This document shows, piece after piece, positions 1-10,751 of a DNA stretch of 64,000 bases. The first letter of the stretch is position 1. Each line of letters opens with the position of its first letter. A program made the position numbers and the translations under genes. The notes beneath the pieces are model-generated. The model searched no databases. It was not told the DNA's origin and saw nothing but the letters and a program-made list of their open reading frames with translations. The stretch is from Tricholoma matsutake (taxonomy: Eukaryota; Basidiomycota; Agaricomycetes; Agaricales; Tricholomataceae): NCBI GenBank assembly GCA_026075535.2, contig AP026538.1, positions 12,462,001 through 12,526,000 on the forward strand, in the 5' to 3' direction.

Positions 1-276
1 AAACCCACACTTTTTGTGCTCTTCTTTCCTTGGGCATGGTCCCATTATCCCTTTATATTAGTTACTATGTAAGTAGGTATAGTAAGGTATATAGTATGTA
101 TATAAACCAACTACAACCAGTTTTTATTGGTTTTAAATGAATATACAATCATTAGAACCATAACCGATCACCAGCGAAATCTGAGGCAACTGCAACCATA
201 AAGTGACTGGACCACGGTTCAGTTCAGTTCAGTTGCAGTTTTTTTCTGGTTGCGTGAACCGGCCTTTCAAACACTA
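1..276. mobile_element. Right end of a hAT-like MITE (left end outside window)
   Basis: The segment ends in ggcctttcaaacacta (261-276), which resembles the terminal inverted repeat of the complete element at 61709-62546. The interior shares the same degenerate gtt-cagtt / ccggtt-type repeats. A target duplication would be tgccactg (277-284), but the other copy lies outside the window. There is no coding capacity. The assignment to hAT-like rests on similarity to the complete copy and its 8-bp duplication. Confidence 0.45.
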
Positions 277-382
277 TGCCACTGGCTTCACTTGTCATTT
301 GGCATGAGGATAACACGAGGATATCACGAGGTCAATAGTACAATAAATAGTCCATCAACACAATTGATTCCCCTCAATCATC

Positions 383-1832
383 ATGAGCCTGACAAGAGCT
401 CCTTACAAGCAAAAGAGAATATCAAGGAACAATGCCACCCTGCATGAGGACAATCATGGTGCAGTGGATACTGTCACACATAAGGAAGTTGAGGTCAACA
501 TGAGACACAGACCAAAAACAAAGCATATTAAGGTTCCCTTGCCTCCAGTTACAGAAGAACGTGGTGAATCAAGTTCACTGGTATCCATGACAATCCAGGT
601 CTTGCTCCAGAATGGGATATGCAAGAACCTCAGGTGGCCAATGAGCCGGTTCAGCCACAGATTGGCATGGTCAGTTTCTGACATTGATTGACTTACCGAG
701 GCTCATGTACAAATAACAGAGGCAGCGAGACTATGTCTTGGAGTTTGTTGGATGAATAGATGAACTGCTGCAAGCATCCCTGTCTTGGCAGGCATGGTCA
801 ATCGACAAACAAGTTTGCAAGCACTGTTCATTCAATACACAGGCAATTTGGAGATGTGCCAATTGTTCGCTAGGAAGAATGCTTTGCCAAACATGTATGA
901 GGGTAACACACAGGCAAAATCCCTTCCATCGCATTGAATCTTGGACTGGCACGCACTTTTGCAGGGCCAAGTTATGGGAGGTTGGCACATACCTGTTAGT
1001 TCAGCACCAGACAGATCAGCAGATTTGCAATGCTCTTCAGTTCCAAATGGAATATCTAGAAACATTTGAGGACATGAAGGATAAAGCAGAACAAGGGTCG
1101 GCCAATTGGGAAGGTGATGATCAGCATTGGCCTTCATCACATCAATCAGCATTGGCCCCATATCATGAGTTGGGATCAGCAACAGCAATGGCAGATGAAG
1201 TGGGGGACGATGATGCATTTTTTGATTCCCTTGATGAGCTTCTGATTCAAGCTCACGATACATATGTTGATGATAGCCTACAAGACTTGTTTGATGGCGA
1301 TGACACACATGAAGTTGAACATGCTGATGAAGACATCCATGGGTTTGATCCATATTTGCCTAATGCTACTGAAACAGCTGAATGCATGAGGACTGATGCC
1401 ACTCCCACTCCCACTCCCAATGCCGATGCCAATATGACATTCAGATTGCCCACTGCCAATGCCTTGAACAACAGTTACATCCGTGTGGTGCATACAAATG
1501 GAATACATCACTTGGCAATGGTTACCTGCCAGTGTCAAGGGGAGTACAGAATTCCCTTGGACCTGGTAAGCAGTAACTTGCTACCCACCAGCTTCAACAA
1601 AATACGCACTCTTTTCACCGTGCATGTCCTGGATCATTTTCAGCTCTGTAATCTGGAATTGAAGGCATCAGCCTACCAGTCTTACCAATTGATTCAGTGC
1701 ATCACATTGCCAATGAGGCCTGCAGAAGTGGTCAACCTCTACCACAAGCTTCAGCACATGTCCCGCTTATGGCGTTGGATGAAAAGATTAATCAAAAAGA
1801 TCTATTGAAACCTGAACCAGGATCACTTGCCA
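383..1832 (+). pseudogene. KDZ transposase, 5' part (CxC2-like cysteine cluster)
   Basis: N-terminal part of a Kyakuja-Dileera-Zisupton transposase. From about 765 the reading contains VCKHC, WRCANC and CQTC followed by HRQNPFHRIESWTG, the cysteine-cluster signature (CxC2) that precedes the KDZ core. An acidic linker follows, then VVHTNGIH, CQCQG and a segment ending SRLWRWMKR that is typical of the domain just before the catalytic region. The frame is broken between 691 and 765, and a stop precedes the junction with E1. In the uninterrupted gene, GSLANFC would join directly to the CPAC segment after 3910. Element E1 splits the gene with an ACTTCTGT duplication. The role is DNA transposition in the nucleus. 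Family assignment is firm; the exact start and introns are not. Confidence 0.8.
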
Positions 1833-2372
1833 ACTTCTGTCTGTAATTTACCCTCCCCCACCTATTCTGGTCAGAGTCCAGTTATTCTGGTTGGAGTCCA
1901 GTTATTCCGGTTGGAGTCCAATTATTCCAGTCAGATGTCGGAAATTTCCAGATGGCATTATAACCTCACCTAGATTATATGTGGATTATCACTCCCTCTC
2001 AGCTAGTATACTGGGCCCTAATGTGGAAAATCTATTACCTACATATGTAAACTACATTATTGAACTGAACCCAAGACTTGGTAGCTAGCTTAACATCAGT
2101 TCTGAGTGTCGATTTTAATGGGTTATGGCGGTTACGTGGGTCACGTGGGTCATATTAGGTTATACTGCATTACATAATTTTGTGACAGAGTCCAGTTATT
2201 CCGGTCAGAGTCCAGTTATTCCGATTGGAGTCCAGTTATTCTGGTCAGAGTCCAGTTATTCCGGTTATTCCAACCAGATTCTGGTTACTCCAGATGCTCA
2301 ACTTAGAGTATATACCCTAATGGATAGTCAAATTTCAAGTCTTAAGTTGTCAAAGTGCCTACAAAATATATT

Positions 2373-2462
2373 TGTGCAGAGTAAGATTGAACTCAAGACA
2401 TCTTGATTAGAGTGATCACATGACAAACCAAACATGTGTGCTTAACCAGTTGAGCCACAGGA
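2373..2462 (-). other. tRNA-like sequence, left side of E1, facing outward
   Basis: On the minus strand it has an A-box-like tggctcaactggttaagc, an internal gtcatgtga and a B-box-like gagttcaatc. It matches the right-side sequence of E3, as expected from E1's reversed orientation. The anticodon arm has a 10-nt loop, so a functional tRNA is unlikely. Confidence 0.5.
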
Positions 2463-2552
2463 GAATTATTAGTTAGTAATATAATGTTTATTCATGACAC
2501 TCTAATTTTTTTCGAAGTAGTTAAGATCAAATTTTTTTAATTAACCACATCC

Positions 2553-2815
2553 CTCACATTGAATGCGAGGGAGTGGGGATAATTTTAATTATATACATAA
2601 ACAAAAAATCCTCCCTCTCACAAGATGCAAGAGGCAGTTTTATTTATATACATAGAAAGCTAACCCCTCGCACCAAACGCGAGGGGGGAGGTGAAAACAT
2701 GAAAAAAAAAATCCCTCCCCCATGCAAAACGGGGGAGGGGGGGGCACAATACTAATAAATAATTGAAAATACAAAAAAAAATCCCTCCCCACACGAAGTG
2801 CGGGGGAGGGGGAGG
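2553..2815. repeat. Array of five GC-rich hairpins in E1
   Basis: Five short inverted repeats of the form ccctcgc..gcgaggg recur about every 55-60 bp, separated by AT-rich spacers. Examples are near 2555, 2610, 2668, 2718 and 2785. Stem sequence differs between units while pairing is mostly kept. E2, E3 and E4 have fewer but similar hairpins in the equivalent place. Confidence 0.6.
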
Positions 2816-3071
2816 GGATGTGACCCCGCTGTTGTCTGTCCTTCCACCCACGATCCACCCCACGAGCAGTTGCTCGTGAGGCTGGGGGCGGGTGGTGCAT
2901 TGTCGTCTCCTATCCCTGCAACCCCCCTTCTGGGGTCTCCTGGAATCCCTCTGCACCCTCCTAGCCCATGTTGACAGCCTCACATCCCATTTGAATGGGG
3001 AGGAGGGGATCGGGTGGGCGTGGGCGTGGGTTGCGCGTTTTTCGTCGTGGCAGGTCGTCCCCAGTAGTATA

Positions 3072-3325
3072 CAACCTAAAAGGCAATAAATTACAATTAG
3101 TTAGTTTATAAAAACAAAAAGCAAATGAAAAAAACTCACATAGTGCCCAAACAATGCAATCTGTGTCGTTTGGGCCCGTGTTGGCTTGTTTGCGGGTGGT
3201 GGCGTTGTTACTAGTAGATTATAACCTAGAAAATTAAAAAAATGAGTTAGTTAGTTTATTAAAACAAAAACCAAACAAAAAAAACTTACATAGTGCCCAA
3301 ACAACGCGATCTGCATTGTTTGGGC
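3072..3325 (-). other. Two tandem hairpin-plus-intron modules in E1
   Basis: Each module, read on the minus strand, is a GCCCAAAC..GTTTGGGC hairpin (3295-3325 and 3145-3175), then a few bases, a donor (gtaag or gtgag), a T-run, aaactaacta (a branch-site-like ctaac) and a tag acceptor followed by gtt.ta..ctact. The inferred introns are 3226-3289 and 3076-3139, both 64 nt. A short Thr/Pro-rich reading (3483-3286) ends at the first hairpin in the form PKQC..CLG. Splicing is inferred from consensus, not shown. Confidence 0.5.
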
Positions 3326-3589
3326 CCACGTTCCATCCAGTCGGCTCGTTTGAAGGTGGTGGTGATGGTGGCATTGGGCGTGGGAACGGTGGTGGTGGGT
3401 GCGCATGCAGTGGTGGTGGTAGAGTGGAGAGGAGGAGGAGGCGTTGGCGACAGTGGTGGTAGTGGTTGTGAGCTGGCAGTCATGTGTCATGTGTCATGCG
3501 TATGCATACTAATTATTCCGTTAATGGCTGTGATTAACTATGTACCTTGGTTGGGTAATAAAAGTATTAAATGTATACCAAAGAATAAT

Positions 3590-3665
3590 TGCTTGGTAGC
3601 TCAGTGGTTAAGCATCCTGTTATGTATGCAGACCCAAGGTTGAGAGTTCAATTATTGATGTGTGT
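3590..3665 (+). other. tRNA-like sequence, right side of E1, facing outward
   Basis: Contains tggtagctcagtggttaagc (A-box-like, D-arm) and gagagttcaatta (B-box-like), read towards the right terminal repeat. Its counterpart is the left-side minus-strand sequence of E3. There is no convincing complete cloverleaf. Confidence 0.5.
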
Positions 3666-3901
3666 CGAACTTTTATTTGGGAAAGCACGTGCATTCCAGT
3701 TATTCCTGTTATTCCGGTTGTGATGAGTCCGGTCAGATTCTGTGGATTCCGGCTGTAAATTGGATCCTTATTCCGACCGGAATTGTGCTGCATAGGGAAA
3801 ACTACATACAAAAAAAATCCCACCGGATTCCAGAAATTCTGGAAATTCCGGCTGGACAAACCGGAATCCAACTGGAATAGGTGGGGGAGTGTCAAGTACT
3901 C

Positions 3902-6293
3902 ACTTCTGTCCAGCTTGTTCTCAACTAGGCATAAATATACCAGAAAATTGGAAGGACAATGAGAACCGGTGGGTGATTAAGCACCTGCTTTGTGCAGTGG
4001 TCTCTAAAATGATATTACACCTTAGATTTGTTTTTAAACATGTATTTGTGGCTGATGGCAGTTCCAAAGCTGACCATGTTTGGCAGAAAAACTCTGATAC
4101 TGATATATGGCTATGGGATGGAGCTGGGATGGCCCCAAATCAGGCTGAATACAAGGAGTTTCTCCAAGATGCCATAGAATGATTAGCAGTAAGTACACTT
4201 CCCTCGCTGCTGCTGCTGCCATTGCTGCTGCTGTTCCTGTGCTGTGGCCATTCCTGCCCCCATTCCTGTGCCCACTCCCAATCTGATCTGATCTGTGCCC
4301 CTTTTGCAGAAGGCACCTTGCAAAAATGAATTCCTAGCCATTGTGAATGCTTTTCTGGCATTGAAGGCATGTGATAGGACTGGAGTAGCTGCCATTGCAT
4401 GTGCACAACATGGATGTTATGCACCCAATGCATTGGTAGACTTGTTCCAGGGAAAACAGCAGAAGAATGTTGACTTTGCTTTCCTTCAAACCTGAAGACT
4501 ACCAGGGTTGACCCTCAACAGGGAGTAATGCTGATTTACAACATTGTCTGCCAGTACATCATCTACCTTCTAGAGCACATTGGTCCACATCTTCCAGCTG
4601 ACCTGACCATTGACCAGGCCATTGGGCTTATGCATGTACATGGTCACAAGGATGAATGCCTTTTTCGCTATGCTCCATCTTTCATTCCAGGCTCTGGCAT
4701 CATAGCAGGAGAAATACTAGAGTCCCTGTGGTCATCTCTGAATTCCATTTCCCCAACAGTCAGGACCAGGGACCTTGCCATATCCAGCAGAAATGCTTGA
4801 CGATCATACTATGGACTCAAATCACAAGAAAATGCTTGGCATGACCGCTATGCCGTGGGCAAAATCTCAAGAAGCCCTTGAGATCTCCACACAACTCAGC
4901 AAGCACCATGCTGACCTTACAGCATCATTTGGTCAACAGGCAGTTGAAAGATGGGAGGATGAAGTGACTGCAGCAGAATCGCTCAGGCTGACAGATGTTA
5001 AGGCCATGGATATCTATGCCACTTGGGGATCAGGAGTGGGAGTTGGAATGGCACTGGCATCAGCAATGGGAGCGGCACTGGCACCAGTTCAATCTGCGGT
5101 TGAGGAGTGGATTGATTTTGCAATCATCATTCAACAAATGCAGTAAGTACTGCCTAACATACTCATATATCACAACCCATTGTTGGCGTACACCAGGATT
5201 GAATTTCGAGACAAAGTCCGCCAACTTGGTACATCACCAAATGTTTCTGAGATGCAATCTGTTGAAAGGGAAAGGGAAGCTCTCACATCCCACATGGAAA
5301 CCTTAACAGATTTACAAAATGCTGCCAATGTTGGCGACCATGACATTGCTCTGTCACAAATCAGCCATTACAATTTTGACAACTCTGATGACTTAGACCC
5401 TTCAGACAAAGACACACCTACAGCATTGGGGCCTTCACATCTTCCAGCTGACAGAAATGCTATTCCAGTCCAGGAGCAACAACTATACTTCCCATTTAAT
5501 GGCCCTCTGGCAGAGGTGGAGATTCAGCTCAGGAAGAATCAGGCAAGCCGACTGCTGCATCGGCTGTGGGAGCTCATTGTGGACAAGTCATTTCAATATT
5601 CACACATTATTTGAGCAGCCCCGAGAAAGGTAGTTTGCACATGAGCATGAGCCACTGTCCAGGAGTTGGTTAACAAAACTTGCCCTGCATTCCTGAATGT
5701 ATAACCATTGCCGAAGCAGATTGGTGGCACTGGATTGTAACACTGACACCTTAAATATGTCTCAGTGGTTAAAAAAGGATGACCTCAACACTAGCACAGC
5801 TATTCTGAACCCGAATATGCCAGGCTCCACTAATATTTGTCTGTCCTGGATTTGGCATAATTCTCACATTTGGACTGGTGTTACTGCCTTCCCCAATGCC
5901 GCTGCCACTGCCATACCCACTCCCGTAACTGCTCCTGGGACCATCCCTGCTCCTGGTCCCGCTGATCAATTCTGGGAATGTACACCTATTTTGTGGCTAT
6001 TCATTTGGATTGCACTGAACTTCTTGGATAGTCAGGTGAGTACATTGGCTTCGCTCGCGGGCTCAGAGACATAGATGGAAGGAGGAATTTCTGCTGGTCA
6101 CGTATGAAATGCAGTGGACTGTGCGGTATTTCATTTATCACAGTGAATGGTGGCAGTCAGCCTCGCACTCAGAGAATACCTTGCCTGGCCCCCTAGCCTA
6201 TGCTAACCATCAGCAGGCTTTATGGCGTGAATTAGTGTTCAGGGCTGACACTGCATTTACATCAGCAAACATTGATTACATCTCCCCTCTATG
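3902..6293 (+). pseudogene. KDZ transposase, catalytic core and C-terminus
   Basis: Continues the transposase after E1. Recognisable in order: FCPAC and PENW; VADGSSKADH (first catalytic Asp); an intron around 4191-4312; CAQHGCY; YNIVCQY, where the family has Asp (YD..CQ) but Asn is seen; MHVHGHKDECLFRYAP; and GEILESLWSSLN (catalytic Glu region). The C-terminal part includes LSWIW (around 5850) and MQWTVRYF (around 6105). Several frames must be joined and stops occur (for example 4180-4182), so the gene is broken. The Asp-to-Asn change is TAC-GAC to TAC-AAC, a CpG-to-CpA change. Short runs of cccactcc-type repeats lie in introns and linkers. Confidence 0.8.
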
Positions 6294-6598
6294 ACCCTCT
6301 ATTCCATAAACTCGATCCTCTTGATCTCTAACCATGATCAACATGTCAAATAAATGTCTTTCAGTCTTCAACCCTTTTTCTTTACAATCAGGGCCAAAAG
6401 GTCCACTCCAAATGTGTACACAGCAGATTGTTTGGTATGCAGAGTCCTGTTTCCATCAAGTCCTGTTGCACATGCAAGGGGCAAATGTCTTATAGCAAAA
6501 ATGGATGCAAAAGATTCTATATTGTGAACTTGTAAGCAGGATCCTTTATGAATCAAGTAAGAGATTCATCACTGAAAAATATTGCAGCTGTGCATCAT

Positions 6599-8197
6599 GT
6601 CTCAAATCAGCTTTGCCACATCAATCAGCCTGGTTTTTGAGGTGCTGATCCTGCTTTGTTTGTTGGCTGACAGTCTTGCTGAGGTAAACTTTGACCACCT
6701 ACCACTTGGATTCCATCCATCCCTCTTGGCCATGTTGGATGATGGTGATGCCCCCAAACTTACAAGCAGTCTAGTGCCCTGGATTGGTGGAGACATCATA
6801 GTGAACCGGCAGCAGACAGCATTATGGGCATTGACACCCTGGATCAGTGCCTTGATCACCATAAGCAGTACTTCACTGAGTATGACTCACCTGCTCCTGC
6901 TTCCAAAGCCATTCCCGCTCCTGCATCCAAAGCCATTCCTGCTCCCACATCCCAAGCCATTGCCATTCCCGCTCCCACTCCTGCTGCCGATTGCCAATCC
7001 TGCATCAACCTCTGGGGTCTCGTGAATGATATGCTGCATGAAACATGCAGTATGCTTCAGTTAATAGACAGCTGTGAATCATCGGCAGATGCTGCATTGA
7101 ATGCCAATGTCAGGAAAGCAGCAGCATTACACCGAGTTCATGAGCTTGCCCTGCTGAAGGAGCTCCAGGCTGAACCACAGGCTTTGGCAACAGGATCAAA
7201 ACCCCCTCAACGCACTGTGCAACCTTCAAGGCAAACAGTGGTAAGAAGACAATCGGAACTGGTGGCAGCAAATGCACAAGTGGAACTTGAGTGGCTGAAG
7301 TCCCTTCCCCCTGGCTGCTACAAGTGGATCTGGGGTGTCGACATCATGGAAAATGATGTTTTGGGTGCTAATGAGAAGACCAAGAGCAGGGGCAAACAAC
7401 AGCATTCTGGGTATTGGTTGTCTCTGCCTGATGGTGCAAAGGGAAGAAAGGTGTGGTCAAGCACACCAATGGTCTCAACAGTTGCATCCAATGCCTATGG
7501 TCGACCACCCACGGTATCAGGCAATGGAGGAGACAATTCATCACCTCCAGCCCCACTCCCAGCCCCGCTGCTTCTCCTGCTCCCATCCCTGATGCCTTGC
7601 CTGATGCAGAAGCTGGCCAGCCCACTGCCTTGTTTGCTGCTATGGTTTGGCAAGGCAAAGATGATGCATCAAGTACAGATCAGCCCACTGCATTTCAGGC
7701 AGCCATGGCATGGCAAGGCAAAGATGATGCGTCAAGGGATGCTGATCAGCCCACCGCCTTTCAGGCAGCCATGGCATGGCAGGGTGACAATGATCAGTCA
7801 TTGTCTTCTCCTACAGGTTCCCTGACTGGCTTTGATGCTGCTCCCTTTTATCTTTCCAATTCTACCTCCTCATCTCCAGCCTTCGACAGATGTGGCTGAT
7901 GCCATCCTATCATCCTCAAATACAGCTGCTTTCCCCACTGCATCTGATGCTGCAGATGCCTTTCTGTCATCCTCAGAGACTGGATCTAATGGTGAATCCA
8001 ATGCCGATGCCGATTCTGATGTAGAAAATTCCATTACCACATCACAGATAGAGAACCCCACTCCTTCTCATTTCACTTTGCCAACCTACCTTCCTGCGGA
8101 CTTCACTCTGCTGATCTACACTCCTGGAGGCTTCAGTTATGTTGATGAGACTTGGTTGTCTAGCCCTGATGAGATGATGGACACTGACATTGAATAA
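6599..8197 (+). pseudogene. KDZ-element accessory protein, frameshifted, unknown function
   Basis: Downstream of and co-oriented with the KDZ transposase. An opening segment with FDHLPLGFHP and SSLVPWIGGD shifts frame near 6830 into LDHHKQYFTEYD. A Pro/Ala-rich low-complexity stretch built from cattcccgctcc repeats follows, then a helical region and a basic segment. Near 7640-7795 a repeat of about 20 residues, core QPTAFQAAMAWQGKDDAS, occurs three times. The Ser/Asp-rich C-terminus ends at 8197. At least two frame changes are needed. Proximity suggests an element-encoded partner, but I recognise no enzymatic domain and assign no function. Confidence 0.45.
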
Positions 8198-8325
8198 TGC
8201 ATCATGTACATATATATAGTGTTGTGGGTAGTAGTACATTGTACATAGTAATATCATTGTTTTTGTGGTCCTGTCAAGCCCCAATGTCAGTGCTGCTTCC
8301 CCGTCCCAGTCCCGGTCCCCGCCCA

Positions 8326-8905
8326 AGTAAAGTAGTAATGTAGTCATTGGTTAATTAATAGAGTATGTACAAATATATAGTGAGTTCGACGGCATCCATT
8401 GAAACAGATAATACAATGTATACAGTCGATAGTCCCCATCCCCACTCCCATCCCCGTCCCCTGCAATTGCATTTCAAACATTACTAATGTCTGTACTATG
8501 TTCTTAATGCACGTCTATCTGTACAGTACAGCAAGTAAAGTAGTAATGTAGTCATTGATTAATTAATAGAGTATGTACAAATATATAGTGAGTTCAACGG
8601 TGTCCATTGAAACAGATAATACAATGTATACAGTCAATAGTATTCATAGGTTAATATTGACCATTCCCATGTCCATGCCCACAATGCCCTGGCTGTCCCC
8701 ATGGCTGTCCCTGTGGCCATGTCTGTGCCCATTGCATTTCAAATGTTACTAATGTCTGTATTACATTCCTAATGCATATCTATTGTAAGGTATAATAATC
8801 AGCGTACAATGTAGTTGTTGGTTAATATAGTATAGTGATTTTATATAGTGAGTTTGACAGCATCCATTGAACCCGTATCATTCAATACAATGTATGCATT
8901 CGATA
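8326..8905. repeat. Three direct repeats of about 200-250 bp
   Basis: Copies start near 8326, 8533 and 8786 and share gtagtcattggttaatta, the tatatagtgagtt segment, catccattgaa and aatacaatgtat. Between copies lies a C-rich tract (ccccatccccactccc type) and a conserved tgcatttcaaa..ttactaatgtctgta. The array is probably the 3' non-coding part of the KDZ element. The third copy is the most diverged. Confidence 0.65.
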
Positions 8906-8931
8906 GGCCATATAATTCAATACAATGTAGC

Positions 8932-9590
8932 TTACCTATGTGGTCAATCAACTGGATGGTGTGCTACTCCCACCAATTGGCATCAAAGCTAAAAAGTCTG
9001 ATGCATGGGGCTTCAATCACCCCATTCTAGCATGCCTTCTTTGCCCCATGAAGTATCTGAGCTGATTCGATGCTAACCCAGAGGAGTAGGTGTATTTGCG
9101 ATTGTACTGTGTCAGAGGATACTCATTGATTGTCAGGTTCATGAAAAAACTCCAGGATGCCTCTGCCCTGGTAATCAGGAGGGACTTTCTCTACCCTAAC
9201 AACAGTTTTGACCCTGATGATTGGGACTCAGGACTCCTTTGTAGCCCTCTACTTCTTCATGTATGTGAGATGATTAGCATGTGCTTGCTAGATGTGTCAT
9301 TAGTGTTTTCTGATTTTTTTTAAACATATTTTCACATTGCCTTCTTCTGCGATGCATGATGAGCATGGACGCATGAAGACAACGGGAAGCCAGGTGAAAC
9401 TCAATGGAATGGACTCTGTCAGTGCTACATCAATTGCTTATGCTGCACTTCAGGTACGATGTTCCTTTGAACTAATTTGTCTGGTCAGCTCTGTTGGTGC
9501 CTCTCTTCTGGTGAGGACTGGCGGCTCGATGATGGGAACTTTGACCACAAAAAGTTCTATTCCATGATTGTGGCACTCTTCACTCACCTT
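8932..9590 (+). pseudogene. Remnant of a DUF6698-like basidiomycete protein
   Basis: Readable pieces in order: WGFNHPILACLLCP (around 9010-9050), YCVRGYSLIVRFMKKLQ, DDWDSGLLCSPLLLH, an inferred intron 9261-9318, then PSSAMHDEHGRMKTTGS and SIAYAALQ, a second intron near 9455-9488, and EDWRLDDG with KKFYSMIVALF. This order matches my recollection of the DUF6698 family common in Agaricomycetes, whose function is unknown. A stop interrupts the first exon near 9068 and no start is identifiable, so this is a fragment. A database search would settle the family. Confidence 0.5.
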
Positions 9591-10751
9591 TCAAATCTTG
9601 ACCATGGTTTCAACTGATGTCTTTTGTTTATTTAACATGTGTTCACTCACATGTATTTGTATGACCCATGTCAAACCAATTCAGAAGATTGTATATGACT
9701 TGAGCAACCTTAGTTAGTGAAGTAGACCCTTTCATTGAATACCTGGTTATACCAACATGAGTAAACCTTACCACATTGTCCAATATGATATTACTTTGTG
9801 TGGCCATCAATTTTACTGTGCTATACCTGTATATGTTGTTAGAGTATTACCAGGTAAGGTGGGGTCACATCTAGGTGGACCAGGTGGATCAGGTGGACCT
9901 TTTATGACCTTACCTAGCCGGGTATAGAAGCAACACTTTTGCTGATGCAGGTTACATAGTTGCTCTCAGATAGTTTATGAGGCAAGCATAGTAAGGGTTA
10001 GAATTATGACTGCTCGATCTCTTTCGAGAGTCCAGTGTTCGTCGTCATCGTCAAGTGGCGCATGTGGTGATGGGGCTCGCAACTGCTTCAGTGTTCGTGC
10101 TCCTCTTCCTCCATCTCAGGGAATATGGCCAGCCTGAGTGTTGGTGGGTGCAGTGATGGCATGATGGATGGTGTCATACTGGAAGCCATGGTTACAGCTT
10201 GTTATGAACTTCTCGGGAGGATGAAGTGAGGCAGGTTCTGCCTGCTGAGTCTCAGGATCTGGTAGATATGTAATTCTCGAGGTAACGAGCATCGTAGGTG
10301 GTCAGCTGCTCTCCGCAGGGGCTGCAAGGCCCATAGCCTGTTGGAAACTAATGAATGTAAATCCTCAGTCAGTGATACGAGACTGAGGGTGCACTATGTG
10401 TCCGAGAGAATGTGAACTACATGTGGCCAGAAAGATCACCTGCCAGAGGAGTGAATTCCAACAAGTAGGGTGGTGGTGGTAATGATAGAGGTGCAGATTT
10501 CTTGATATCAGAACAGATTGAAGAAAGATCGTATGCCAGTTCGTGCATGCCGTGCTGAATTTCATTGCCAGACATGGAAGTGTCGACCGCAAGTGCGGTA
10601 TTTCGATGCATAGTGAGAGGAGAAAGTCAAAGTAAGAAGCAAAGGGACTGTCACTTCATATGATATACATAGTAATACTAACAGTGGCTTGTATACAGTT
10701 GAAAAATTCAGCCACAGGCTTGTTTGTTCGTATTAGCTATAATCTCCAGTC
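9591..10751. other. No gene recognised
   Basis: AT-rich to mixed sequence. A short run of ggtggaccaggtggatcagg repeats lies near 9870-9900. Open frames on either strand in 10365-10611 are short and lack coding character. The end of this stretch is the probable promoter of the gene starting at 10752. Confidence 0.4.

Larger units (their letters stand above)
1841..3901 (-). mobile_element. E1: 2.06-kb TIR element of an undescribed family, inserted in the KDZ transposase
   Basis: Flanked by ACTTCTGT (1833-1840 and 3902-3909). Left end ctgtaatttaccctccccc; the right end read inverted is gagtacttgacactccccc. Removing it restores the KDZ reading across the junction. From the ends inward come repeats built on gtccagttattccgg, one outward-facing tRNA-like sequence per side, a series of GC-rich hairpins, one AGCAG-type stem-loop (around 2860) and two hairpin-plus-intron modules on the minus strand. 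No transposase is visible, so it is probably mobilised in trans. The 8-bp duplication fits hAT, KDZ or related superfamilies; I cannot choose between them. Orientation is given by comparison with E3. Confidence 0.8.
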
